From: Spirochaetales bacterium
GTDB lineage: Bacteria; Spirochaetota; Spirochaetia; DSM-27196; SLAA01
Length of the DNA: 5,484 nt
Direction of reading: 5' to 3'
Assembly: GCA_007126415.1 (NCBI GenBank)
Contig: SLBH01000220.1
Span: forward strand, 1-5,484
Every line of letters starts with the position of its first letter. Position 1 is the first letter of the stretch. A program made the position numbers and the translations under genes. A model generated the notes under the pieces. It made no database searches, was not told the origin of the DNA, and worked only from the letters and a program-made list of their open reading frames with translations. Positions 1-5,484 of this stretch are shown here, piece after piece.

Positions 1-1
1 A

Positions 2-583
2 GAAGCGAAGCCCAATCTTGGCCCGCGCGTCCGCGAGCTACGCGAGCAGCGCGGTTTTTCGTTGCGCGCGCTCGCCGAGCGCTGCGGTCTTTCGGTGAAC
101 GCCATCAGTCTCATCGAGCGCGATGCGAACTCACCGTCGATAGCTACGCTCCACAAGCTTGCCGGGGCGTTAGATGTTCGCCTAACGGACTTATTCGAGC
201 AACCCGAGGAGCACTCCGTGATACTGACGAGGCGCGACCGCCGCCTTGCTGCGAACGGCCCCGGGCTGCTGATGGAGCATCTCGGCATCGGCCTTCGCGA
301 TCAACGCGTCGAGCCGTTCCTTGTAACCGTGGCGCCGGACAAACCGCGCACGGAAGGGGCGGTGGTGCACGCGGGGCAGGAGTTTGCGTACTGTATCAGC
401 GGCCACGTTCGCTACCGTGTCGGAAGCCAAACCTACGACTTGGGCCCGGGGGATAGCTTGTTGTTTGAGGCCTCGCTCCCGCATGAGTTCTGGAATACTT
501 CCGAGGTTTCGGCAGAGATACTGTTGGTGTTCGAGGCTCGCGACGGGGGAAACCTTGCGCGCCGGCGTCATCTGGGTTCGTAA
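2..583 (+). CDS. XRE-family HTH regulator with C-terminal cupin domain (5' partial)
   Basis: Probable DNA-binding transcriptional regulator that senses a small ligand through its cupin barrel. The frame is open from base 2 and gives 193 residues to the TAA at 581-583. Residues about 6-66 form a classic XRE/Cro-type helix-turn-helix: a first helix with RVRELREQRGFS, then LRALAERCGLS and the recognition helix SVNAISLIERD, ending in LTDLFE. A linker follows, then a cupin_2-like barrel (about residues 120-182) with HAGQEFAYCISG and, as second motif, GPGDSLLFEASLPHEFWN, whose His and Glu residues could hold a metal. A TTG at 62 could be taken as a start, but it would cut off the first HTH helix, so the real start lies upstream of the window. 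The family typically controls neighbouring metabolic or transport genes; the target cannot be told here. It converges on the CotH operon and is probably functionally separate from it. Confidence 0.9.
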   Translation, partial: EAKPNLGPRVRELREQRGFSLRALAERCGLSVNAISLIERDANSPSIATLHKLAGALDVRLTDLFEQPEEHSVILTRRDRRLAANGPGLLMEHLGIGLRDQRVEPFLVTVAPDKPRTEGAVVHAGQEFAYCISGHVRYRVGSQTYDLGPGDSLLFEASLPHEFWNTSEVSAEILLVFEARDGGNLARRRHLGS

Positions 584-594
584 CTGCGGTTAGC

Positions 595-3489
595 TTATGG
601 TGCGGTCGGGGCTAGCTCTACCGGGCCGCTTGCCGTGAACGACACGCGGTCGCGGGTTTGAACGAGTTCCGAGACGTGCTCGCTGGGTGAGATCGTGAAC
701 TCGGCGAGGTCGCTTGTCTCTGAGACGAGGACAACCGGAATGCCGGCGAACAGCTGTCCCGTCCAGGAACCGTTCGAGATCTCAACGCCGGGTGTGTCTG
801 CGTTTAGAGCGATTGTGTGTAGCGTTAGGTCGGTGTGCCGCTCGAGGCCGGCAACCGTGATCTCAACGGTCCTGTCGATCTCGTCGAAATGCCGCATGAG
901 TTGGGCGCGCATGATCTCGGGGCGCCGGGCCGCGAAGTCTTGCATCTCCTGTACCTGCTCTTTCCAATACTCAACCGAGAGCGGCCGCTGCCATCGCTCC
1001 ACTTGTCGAGGAATCTCGTGCTCTATGGCCTGCGCTTGGCGCGTTACGTGTTCCGCCGCACGTGCTTCGCTAACGGTAGCCGAGAGGTGCGTTGCGAACC
1101 GCTGCAAGAACTCGTGCCGGATCTCATCGTGGTCCATAAGCCTGTGATTGAGCTCGAAGCGGTCTTGCTCGCGGTCGCGGCGGTCGGCGGCGTAGAACGG
1201 GTGCTCGGCGGTATGGCCGAAGGTCCAGTCGACCATGTCGAAGGTGGTTGAGTACTTATGGCCGAACGTGAAATCCATATCGTACATCAACCAGCGCCAA
1301 CGGCCGTCGCGTGGTCCGGCCTCGTCGCTCACGTCATCGCCTGTATAGCGCCAGTAGCGGATGTTGTTGAACGGCCAGTCGTAATTGCCGGCGTAGACCT
1401 GCGCGAAGAGATAGTCGAGGTACTCGCTCAGCGCCATGTACTCGTTGATCTCATCCCAGCCGCTGAGCTCACCTTCCGATAGGCGCTCGCGGAACTCGAG
1501 ATACGGTTCTTCCTGCCCGTGTTCGCCGGTGTGCACCACACCCTCGATCTCGAGAATAACAACCTCGTCGCGCGGGATGTCGTAGTGTGTCTCCAGGTAG
1601 TGCTGGTCGTAGCGGTCGCGTATATTGTGGATGCCCCAGTACTCGCCGTTGAGATAGAGTACCGAGGGGCGATAGTGCTGAGTGTCGAACGGAAGGTGTT
1701 GCACCAAGGTTTGCAAGGTGGAGTCCGTCAGCATGGCCTGGAACCAGTCGTTCCCCCCGTTACGAAGAAGCAGCCGGTTGAAGTCCTCGATCTCCTTTGA
1801 ATCGAAGAAGCGATAACTCATGCGGCCGGGCCCGTAATCGGTGCGAGAGTAGAGCCGCAGAGACTTCTGTGCGAACGTGCGCGTGAAGTTTCCGTGTATG
1901 CGGATGCCCATCTCCTGGGCGAGTTTGCGCTCACCGTCGACCTCAAAGAACTCAACCTGCGCAGGCCGCTCCCATTCAACGCCTCGCCGAAAGTAATTGG
2001 GGTCCTCGTAGACCCGACCGGGTACATAGATGCCGTTCTCGGACTCAAACAGTCCGGCTCGGTCGGAGTTGATACTCCAGACCGGAATCCGGTGCTTGTC
2101 GCCCGATTCGTTGAACACAAAGAAGCTCGCGCCGCGATGCGCTGAACGCGAATACTGCGCCTTGGCGACCGCTCGTATGTTTGCGGCTTTGGGAACGCGT
2201 TCGGTGGGCTCCACCCAACCACGGTGGTCGGTGCGGCGTGAGGTATTGATAAGCGAGATGTCGTTCTCGCGCTCGAGGAGCGTTGCGATCTCGATCGGGT
2301 CGGTGTACTCAAAGGTTCGCGCGCGTGACTCGCGCGGCAGCTCTTCCCAGTCTTGATCGCTCATCAGGTTCGCCGGATCGGGGCGCGAACCGTCGACGGT
2401 GTAGTAAATCGTGGCGTTGGGGAGCGAACTGGTCAGCGTGAGCTCGAGCGGTTGCGAGTAGAACCCCGGATCGTGGCTGAACGCGATTGGACCATGGGCC
2501 GTGCGGTGCCCATCATCGCCGGAGGCGCGCTCGCCCGACGGCGTAGGGGGGTCGAACAGTGGCTCAATCTTGACGTTGTTAACTGCGAGACCGCTGCGGA
2601 TCGCGCCGTCGGTAACTCTGTGGTTGGAGTACTGCCATCTGAAGTAGCCGCGCCGGCCGGGCTCGAGGGGCGCAAAGGCGTCAAGGCCGTCTTCGGCTTG
2701 ACCGCGTAACTGCTCGAGCATGAACGTCGTCTCAACTCTGGTGCGATTTTCAGGTCGGCTTCCGTCGATCGCTCCTATATCGCGCTCGTTGCCGGCGGCG
2801 CCGCGCGGATTGGCGGTGGAGACGATTGTCTCGATCGAGCCGAACCCGGAGGTCTGTGTGTGGTACTTCAGTCGTATTCGGTTGTCGCGCTCTCCGAGGA
2901 ACCAGGTTTCAACGTCGTACGACACGCGGAAGCCGTGGATCGTGCGGTCGGTGTCGTTGGTGTACTCAAGGAAAAGGCGGGCGTTGCGGAGGTCGGTATC
3001 GCCGCGTTCGCGTATGCCGAACGAGTACTCCTGCTCGTCTCTGGTGAACGCCCCAAAGCCCTGAAACTCATCGGAGCGCTCGGGATCGATGCTGCTCACT
3101 CCGGTGAACGGATAGAAGCCGTCGCCGATACCCTCTCCGTCGCCGTCCTCACCGGTAACAAAGATTGCATCCGGTAGCGAGCTCTCGGTTCCGCGGTACT
3201 CGTTAAAGTCGTACTCGCGCACGCCCGGCCGAGACGCCGCAGAGTCGCGCCGCTCGCAGCTCACGAGGCCCCAGGCGAGCACGATCGTGAGCGCGAGCGC
3301 GAGCGCGGTCAAAAGCAGCCCGGTCGCCGGCAGCGCAGCGCCAAAGCACTCCCGGCGCCGGGTGTGCCGGCACGGGGTGTGCCGGCACGGGGTGTGCCGG
3401 CACGGGGTGTGTGGGCGCGGGGAGTGTGGGCGCGGGGAGTGTGGGCGCGGGGAGTGTGGGCGGAAGCGCCGCGGGCGCAGCGCGATCAT
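595..3489 (-). CDS. CotH-kinase-domain lipoprotein with beta-sandwich and chitobiase-C-like domains
   Basis: Predicted surface lipoprotein of 964 residues with an atypical protein-kinase fold of the CotH family; Bacillus CotH phosphorylates spore-coat proteins. In order: a repetitive n-region (residues 9-43), a hydrophobic core (about 52-75) and a lipobox LVSC with lipid Cys78; a beta-sandwich region (about 95-312) with LEYTNDTDRTIHGFRVSYD and SGLAVNNVKIEP, like domains seen in other secreted bacterial proteins; a chitobiase/hexosaminidase C-terminal-like module (about 333-458, NATIYYTVDGSRPD); then the CotH domain (about 467-800) with GIRIHGN, LLLRNGGNDW, YLNGEYWGIHNIRDRYD and the likely metal/catalytic WRWLMYDMDFTFG (Asp737, Asp739). 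The final 90 residues look like another beta domain. The ATG overlaps the LRR stop as ATGA and has AGGAG 8 nt upstream, which fixes the start. The substrate is unknown; kinase activity is inferred from family motifs only. Confidence 0.9.
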   Translation of the reverse strand: MIALRPRRFRPHSPRPHSPRPHSPRPHTPCRHTPCRHTPCRHTRRRECFGAALPATGLLLTALALALTIVLAWGLVSCERRDSAASRPGVREYDFNEYRGTESSLPDAIFVTGEDGDGEGIGDGFYPFTGVSSIDPERSDEFQGFGAFTRDEQEYSFGIRERGDTDLRNARLFLEYTNDTDRTIHGFRVSYDVETWFLGERDNRIRLKYHTQTSGFGSIETIVSTANPRGAAGNERDIGAIDGSRPENRTRVETTFMLEQLRGQAEDGLDAFAPLEPGRRGYFRWQYSNHRVTDGAIRSGLAVNNVKIEPLFDPPTPSGERASGDDGHRTAHGPIAFSHDPGFYSQPLELTLTSSLPNATIYYTVDGSRPDPANLMSDQDWEELPRESRARTFEYTDPIEIATLLERENDISLINTSRRTDHRGWVEPTERVPKAANIRAVAKAQYSRSAHRGASFFVFNESGDKHRIPVWSINSDRAGLFESENGIYVPGRVYEDPNYFRRGVEWERPAQVEFFEVDGERKLAQEMGIRIHGNFTRTFAQKSLRLYSRTDYGPGRMSYRFFDSKEIEDFNRLLLRNGGNDWFQAMLTDSTLQTLVQHLPFDTQHYRPSVLYLNGEYWGIHNIRDRYDQHYLETHYDIPRDEVVILEIEGVVHTGEHGQEEPYLEFRERLSEGELSGWDEINEYMALSEYLDYLFAQVYAGNYDWPFNNIRYWRYTGDDVSDEAGPRDGRWRWLMYDMDFTFGHKYSTTFDMVDWTFGHTAEHPFYAADRRDREQDRFELNHRLMDHDEIRHEFLQRFATHLSATVSEARAAEHVTRQAQAIEHEIPRQVERWQRPLSVEYWKEQVQEMQDFAARRPEIMRAQLMRHFDEIDRTVEITVAGLERHTDLTLHTIALNADTPGVEISNGSWTGQLFAGIPVVLVSETSDLAEFTISPSEHVSELVQTRDRVSFTASGPVELAPTAP
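3289..3306. repeat. Hexamer repeat (gagcgc x3) in the signal-peptide core
   Basis: Three perfect copies of gagcgc. On the - strand they encode the Leu-Ala alternation (ALALAL) of the hydrophobic core of the CotH lipoprotein signal peptide. Gain or loss of one unit would change the core by two residues without a frameshift. Confidence 0.75.
3361..3465. repeat. 15-bp tandem repeat, seven in-frame copies, at the 5' end of the CotH gene
   Basis: Seven head-to-tail 15-bp units (starts 3361, 3376, 3391, 3406, 3421, 3436, 3451). Units 1-3 are identical (ggtgtgccggcacgg), unit 4 is a hybrid (ggtgtgtgggcgcgg), units 5-6 are identical (ggagtgtgggcgcgg) and unit 7 differs only in its last bases. On the - strand they encode residues 9-43 of the lipoprotein as five-residue units, FRPHS, PRPHS twice, PRPHT, then PCRHT three times. 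The unit is a multiple of three, so copy-number change would keep the frame. The identical neighbours suggest recent slippage or unequal exchange. The hexamer gcgccg sits on both sides of the array (3355-3360 and 3466-3471). Confidence 0.95.
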
Positions 3490-4577
3490 CGCGGCAACTC
3501 CTGCGGATGTCGCCGCGCGATCCGGGGCCAGTACTCTTCGAGCACGCGATAGGCGGAGTTGTCGTTACCGTCAGCGTTACCGTCACCGGCCGGTTGTGAC
3601 ACGGGATTTTCACGAATATCGAGCTCGGCGTAGATGTTGTTCTCGGGGTCGTCCTGTAACGCGCCGGCGGCCATGAGGTCGGCCAAGACCGTGAGGTCGC
3701 GGATGCCGGTGTTCCGGACGTTGAGCCGGCGGAGCGAGCGGAACTCCGCGAGCACCTGCACCTCGTCTCGGATCGGCACGTTTCGGAGAATCAACTCCTC
3801 GAGCTCATCAAGGCCCACGAGCGCGACGATGCTGTCGATGTCTGCGTTGGAGTGTAGATTGAGGTAACGCAGCGCGCTGAGTTCGGCGATTCCGCTAAGA
3901 TCGCGCAGGTTGTTGTTTCGGAGGTTGAGGTGCCGCAGTTGCGACAGCCGCGACAGCTTACTAACCTCGTTCTCACCGAGGCGGTTGTCGCGCAGGTCGA
4001 GGTATCGCAAGCGCTCGAGCTCCGCAAGCGGCGAGGCGTCTTCTATGTGATTGTCGCGCAGGTCGAGGTGCTCGAGCATCGTAAACGCGGCGAGTGCGGT
4101 GAGGTCCGAGATCCGCTCGTGCTCATCGGGAGTTTCCGGGTGCGACGGGCCGCGATTGTTCCGCAGGTTCAGCTCTCGCAGCTCCGGTAGTTGAGCGAGC
4201 GCGGGGAGATTCACTTCGTTAAGGTCGATGATGTTGTTGTCGCACAGGGTAACGGACTGCAGCCGCGAAAGTTCAGCAAGCGGCTCAAGATCCGATACCC
4301 GGTTACCGCGAAGGTCTATCCGGATCAGATTCGGCATGCTCTCTACGCCTTCGAGTGACTCGATGCCGCGTTCGACGGCGTCTAACTCGGTAAGCCGCTC
4401 GAGGTCGTTGCGCGGAATATGGCCGCCGCGGAACTCGAGCGCATCGCGCACCGCCGCCTCCAGACCGGGATCGGCGAACTCGATTGTGGTGGTGAAAGCG
4501 GTCAAAAACGCGTAAAGGCCCGCGAGAGTCGCGAGGCCGACCGCGGTTGAGATGAGAAGTGCGCGTACGCGTTTCAC
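3486..4577 (-). CDS. Secreted or membrane-anchored leucine-rich-repeat protein
   Basis: A 363-residue protein likely to act outside the cytoplasm as a protein-binding scaffold; no catalytic motif is visible. Residues about 6-28 are a hydrophobic signal or anchor segment after MKRVR, with no lipobox. Residues 33-60 resemble the N-terminal cap of internalin-like LRR proteins (FADPGLEAAVRDALEFRGG). About nine to ten LRRs of 22-23 residues follow between about 61 and 325, showing the LxxLxLRxNxI pattern, for example LEHLDLRDNHIED and LRHLNLRNNNLRD. A short insertion (about 142-155, GPSHPETPDEHER) interrupts the array. After the last repeat comes an Asp/Gly/Asn linker (GDGNADGNDN) and a C-cap ending YWPRIARRHPQELPR. 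Start: GTG overlapping the VTC stop as GTGA, with GAGAGG 7 nt upstream. Its place between the VTC and CotH genes suggests it works with the CotH kinase, perhaps by binding the substrate; that is inference. Confidence 0.88.
   Translation of the reverse strand: MKRVRALLISTAVGLATLAGLYAFLTAFTTTIEFADPGLEAAVRDALEFRGGHIPRNDLERLTELDAVERGIESLEGVESMPNLIRIDLRGNRVSDLEPLAELSRLQSVTLCDNNIIDLNEVNLPALAQLPELRELNLRNNRGPSHPETPDEHERISDLTALAAFTMLEHLDLRDNHIEDASPLAELERLRYLDLRDNRLGENEVSKLSRLSQLRHLNLRNNNLRDLSGIAELSALRYLNLHSNADIDSIVALVGLDELEELILRNVPIRDEVQVLAEFRSLRRLNVRNTGIRDLTVLADLMAAGALQDDPENNIYAELDIRENPVSQPAGDGNADGNDNSAYRVLEEYWPRIARRHPQELPR
3498..3502 (-). promoter_or_regulatory. Shine-Dalgarno site of the CotH lipoprotein gene
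   Basis: AGGAG on the - strand, 8 nt before the ATG at 3489, inside the last codons of the LRR gene. Together with the ATGA overlap it decides the start codon. It therefore shows that the 15-bp repeats just downstream are translated and are not an untranslated leader. Confidence 0.8.
3562..3585. repeat. 12-bp tandem duplication near the end of the LRR gene
   Basis: Two adjacent 12-bp copies, tcgttaccgtca and gcgttaccgtca, one mismatch apart. On the - strand they encode the repeated Asp-Gly-Asn linker (DGNADGND) between the last LRR and the C-terminal cap. Confidence 0.8.
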
Positions 4578-5296
4578 GGAGCAACCTCTCGTGGCGTCAC
4601 CATATTGGGGCGTACAATCTCGATCCCCTGCCAGTACTTACTGTTTGAGGTCATCTTCAGCATCTGACGCCTTATGATCTCTTGGAGCCACCCGGGCTCG
4701 CCTTCACGCGTCTTCACCTCAAAGATACTGCGTTTCGGACGGTGGGGCTTGAGTATCGGTCTCGTCGGGAAGAGCGTAGTCGCACGCGTGCTTGTTACGT
4801 TGTGGTCCATTGTGACTCGGACGCTCGACCGGTCGCGTCCGAGGAAGCCTTCGCGCCGGTACTGTACCAGGCAAACCGGTACCAAAGACCGCACTCGCAG
4901 GAGTCGCTCGAACTCACAGACGATCTCGTTGTCGTGGTTCGGCCAGCGGCCGGTTTGCGAGAACTCCCGGTACTCGGCCGGAGCGACGTGCGCGCTGTAC
5001 TTAACCATCGAGTTCCCGTACTTGGTCTTGAGCTCTACCGAGATCGTATCATCGGCTTCGGGGTTCTCGGTATAGGCGCGGATTCGCAGTTTGATCCTGC
5101 CGAAATCTCCGTCTTCCTTCTCGTACCAGGCGCGGTAATCGCGCGTGTCGTAGTAGATGCTTCGTACCAGGTAGGCGCCGCCCGCGGCCTCGGTGTACGG
5201 ATCGCGTTTCGTGAACGGCCTAATGGCGTTACGCACACGGTGATACTCTTCAAGGGTGAGGAGATACTTCCGTTCAAAGCGTGCTACGGCTTGCAT
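4574..5296 (-). CDS. VTC-domain protein (polyphosphate polymerase-like)
   Basis: A 240-residue single-domain member of the VTC family, whose yeast relative Vtc4 makes polyphosphate from ATP inside a tunnel lined by basic residues. Family marks in order: FERKYLL (residues 7-13), RSIYYDT (45-51), the Arg-x-Arg strand RIKLRIRAY (67-75), VELKTKYGN (87-95), LVQYRREGF (143-151), VTMDHNV (161-167), IFEVKTREGE (191-200, with a Glu likely to bind metal) and SKYWQGIEI (219-227). No signal peptide or membrane segment, so it is probably cytoplasmic, and there is no SPX domain, as is usual in bacteria. The ATG is the first start after an in-frame TAG at 5332-5330; the ribosome site is weak (GGA 6 nt upstream). 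Bacterial members are commonly found beside DUF4956 and CotH genes, as here. Domain assignment is firm; whether the product is polyphosphate is inferred. Confidence 0.9.
   Translation of the reverse strand: MQAVARFERKYLLTLEEYHRVRNAIRPFTKRDPYTEAAGGAYLVRSIYYDTRDYRAWYEKEDGDFGRIKLRIRAYTENPEADDTISVELKTKYGNSMVKYSAHVAPAEYREFSQTGRWPNHDNEIVCEFERLLRVRSLVPVCLVQYRREGFLGRDRSSVRVTMDHNVTSTRATTLFPTRPILKPHRPKRSIFEVKTREGEPGWLQEIIRRQMLKMTSNSKYWQGIEIVRPNMVTPREVAP
4585..4590 (-). promoter_or_regulatory. Shine-Dalgarno site of the LRR gene
   Basis: GAGAGG on the - strand, 7 nt before the GTG start at 4577, inside the end of the VTC gene. It supports the GTG start and coupled translation through the GTGA overlap. 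Confidence 0.7.
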
Positions 5297-5317
5297 CGGC
5301 CATCCGGTTTGTCTGGG

Positions 5318-5341
5318 GCTGCTACGCTGCTACGTTGCTAC
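5318..5341. repeat. 8-bp tandem repeat, three copies, at the DUF4956/VTC gene junction
   Basis: Three adjacent copies of gctgctac, the third with one mismatch (gttgctac). Each - strand copy carries a TAG (5340-5338, 5332-5330, 5324-5322). Because the unit is 8 bp, the three TAGs fall in the three different frames. The first is the stop codon of the DUF4956-like gene and the second is the in-frame stop just upstream of the VTC start. Confidence 0.85.
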
Positions 5342-5484
5342 ATCGGCAACGAGAGCTGCGGGGTAAGAAGCGATACTTTGCTCACACCGCTCAGCCGTTG
5401 CAGATCGCCGACCACCGTGCGCACCGCCTGCTCCTTCTCGCGAGCAAAGCGAAGCTCGTAGGTAAGCTCCCAGCTATCGCCTTC
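5338..5484 (-). CDS. C-terminal end of a DUF4956-like protein (5' end outside window)
   Basis: The frame is open from the right edge for 48 codons and ends in TAG at 5340-5338. The peptide contains SWELTYELRFAREKEQAV and LQRLSGVSKVSLL, which resembles the soluble C-terminal tail of DUF4956 membrane proteins: a beta strand, a helix, then a 'leu-gly-val' strand, in an ACT/ferredoxin-like order. The membrane part would lie beyond the window. Position directly upstream of a VTC gene on the same strand, with a 41-nt gap, strongly supports the call, since DUF4956 and VTC genes commonly sit together. The function is unknown; a membrane partner for the VTC enzyme is a reasonable guess. The family call rests on 48 residues plus context. 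The reading frame itself is well supported, because it stays open to the window edge and stops just before the next gene. Confidence 0.7.
   Translation of the reverse strand, partial: EGDSWELTYELRFAREKEQAVRTVVGDLQRLSGVSKVSLLTPQLSLPM

Noticed and set aside
62..583. TTG at 62 as the start of the XRE-cupin gene
   Set aside because: It would remove the first helix of the HTH domain; the frame is open to the window edge and encodes that helix upstream, so the gene simply begins outside.
3361..3465. CRISPR-like array
   Set aside because: Units are 15 bp and directly adjacent with no spacers, and they lie in frame inside a gene.
3287..3676. + strand ORF with CRHGV/CGRGE repeats antisense to the CotH/LRR junction
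   Set aside because: Its Cys/His pattern is the reverse reading of the 15-bp repeat, which has palindromic units; it overlaps two well-supported genes and has no family resemblance.
3990..4070. Repeated cgcaggtcgaggt DNA in the LRR gene
   Set aside because: It comes from consecutive LRR units both encoding LDLRDN, so protein repeats explain it.
4682..5461. Long + strand ORF (259 codons) antisense to the VTC gene
   Set aside because: It is a shadow of high-GC coding sequence; the opposite strand carries clear VTC motifs and tight operon spacing.

Overview
The window is a GC-rich, densely coding piece of bacterial chromosome. It holds one partial gene on the + strand (left edge) and a co-directional block of four genes on the - strand that fills the rest. 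A lipobox signal peptide, a secreted leucine-rich-repeat protein and a VTC/CotH gene set point to a free-living bacterium. The LRR and CotH style reminds me of GC-rich spirochaetes, but this is an impression and not a phylogenetic result.

Layout. Positions 2-583 (+) hold the end of an XRE-type helix-turn-helix regulator with a C-terminal cupin sensor domain; its true start lies left of the window. It converges on the - strand block with only 11 nt between the two stop codons and no recognisable terminator. Reading the - strand in the direction of transcription (right to left): 5484-5338 is the C-terminal end of a protein resembling the DUF4956 membrane family; 5296-4574 is a bacterial VTC-domain (polyphosphate polymerase-like) protein; 4577-3486 is a membrane-anchored or secreted leucine-rich-repeat protein; 3489-595 is a large lipoprotein with a CotH-type kinase domain. 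The last three are joined by 4-nt stop/start overlaps (GTGA and ATGA), each with a good Shine-Dalgarno sequence, so they very probably form one translationally coupled operon with the DUF4956-like gene 41 nt upstream.

How the genes may work together. DUF4956, VTC and CotH proteins are a recurring gene neighbourhood in bacteria, whose joint role is not settled to my knowledge. A plausible reading is a cytoplasmic VTC enzyme coupled to a DUF4956 membrane protein, with the CotH kinase and the LRR protein outside the inner membrane, where the LRR protein could bind or present the kinase's substrate. That model is inference. The most unusual DNA feature is a seven-copy, 15-bp in-frame tandem repeat at the very start of the CotH gene. 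It encodes a roughly 35-residue Pro/His/Arg/Cys stretch ahead of the lipoprotein signal peptide. Smaller repeats lie in the signal-peptide core, at the end of the LRR gene and at the DUF4956/VTC junction. No RNA gene, mobile element, CRISPR array or replication origin was seen, and no stretch over 300 bases lacks a gene.
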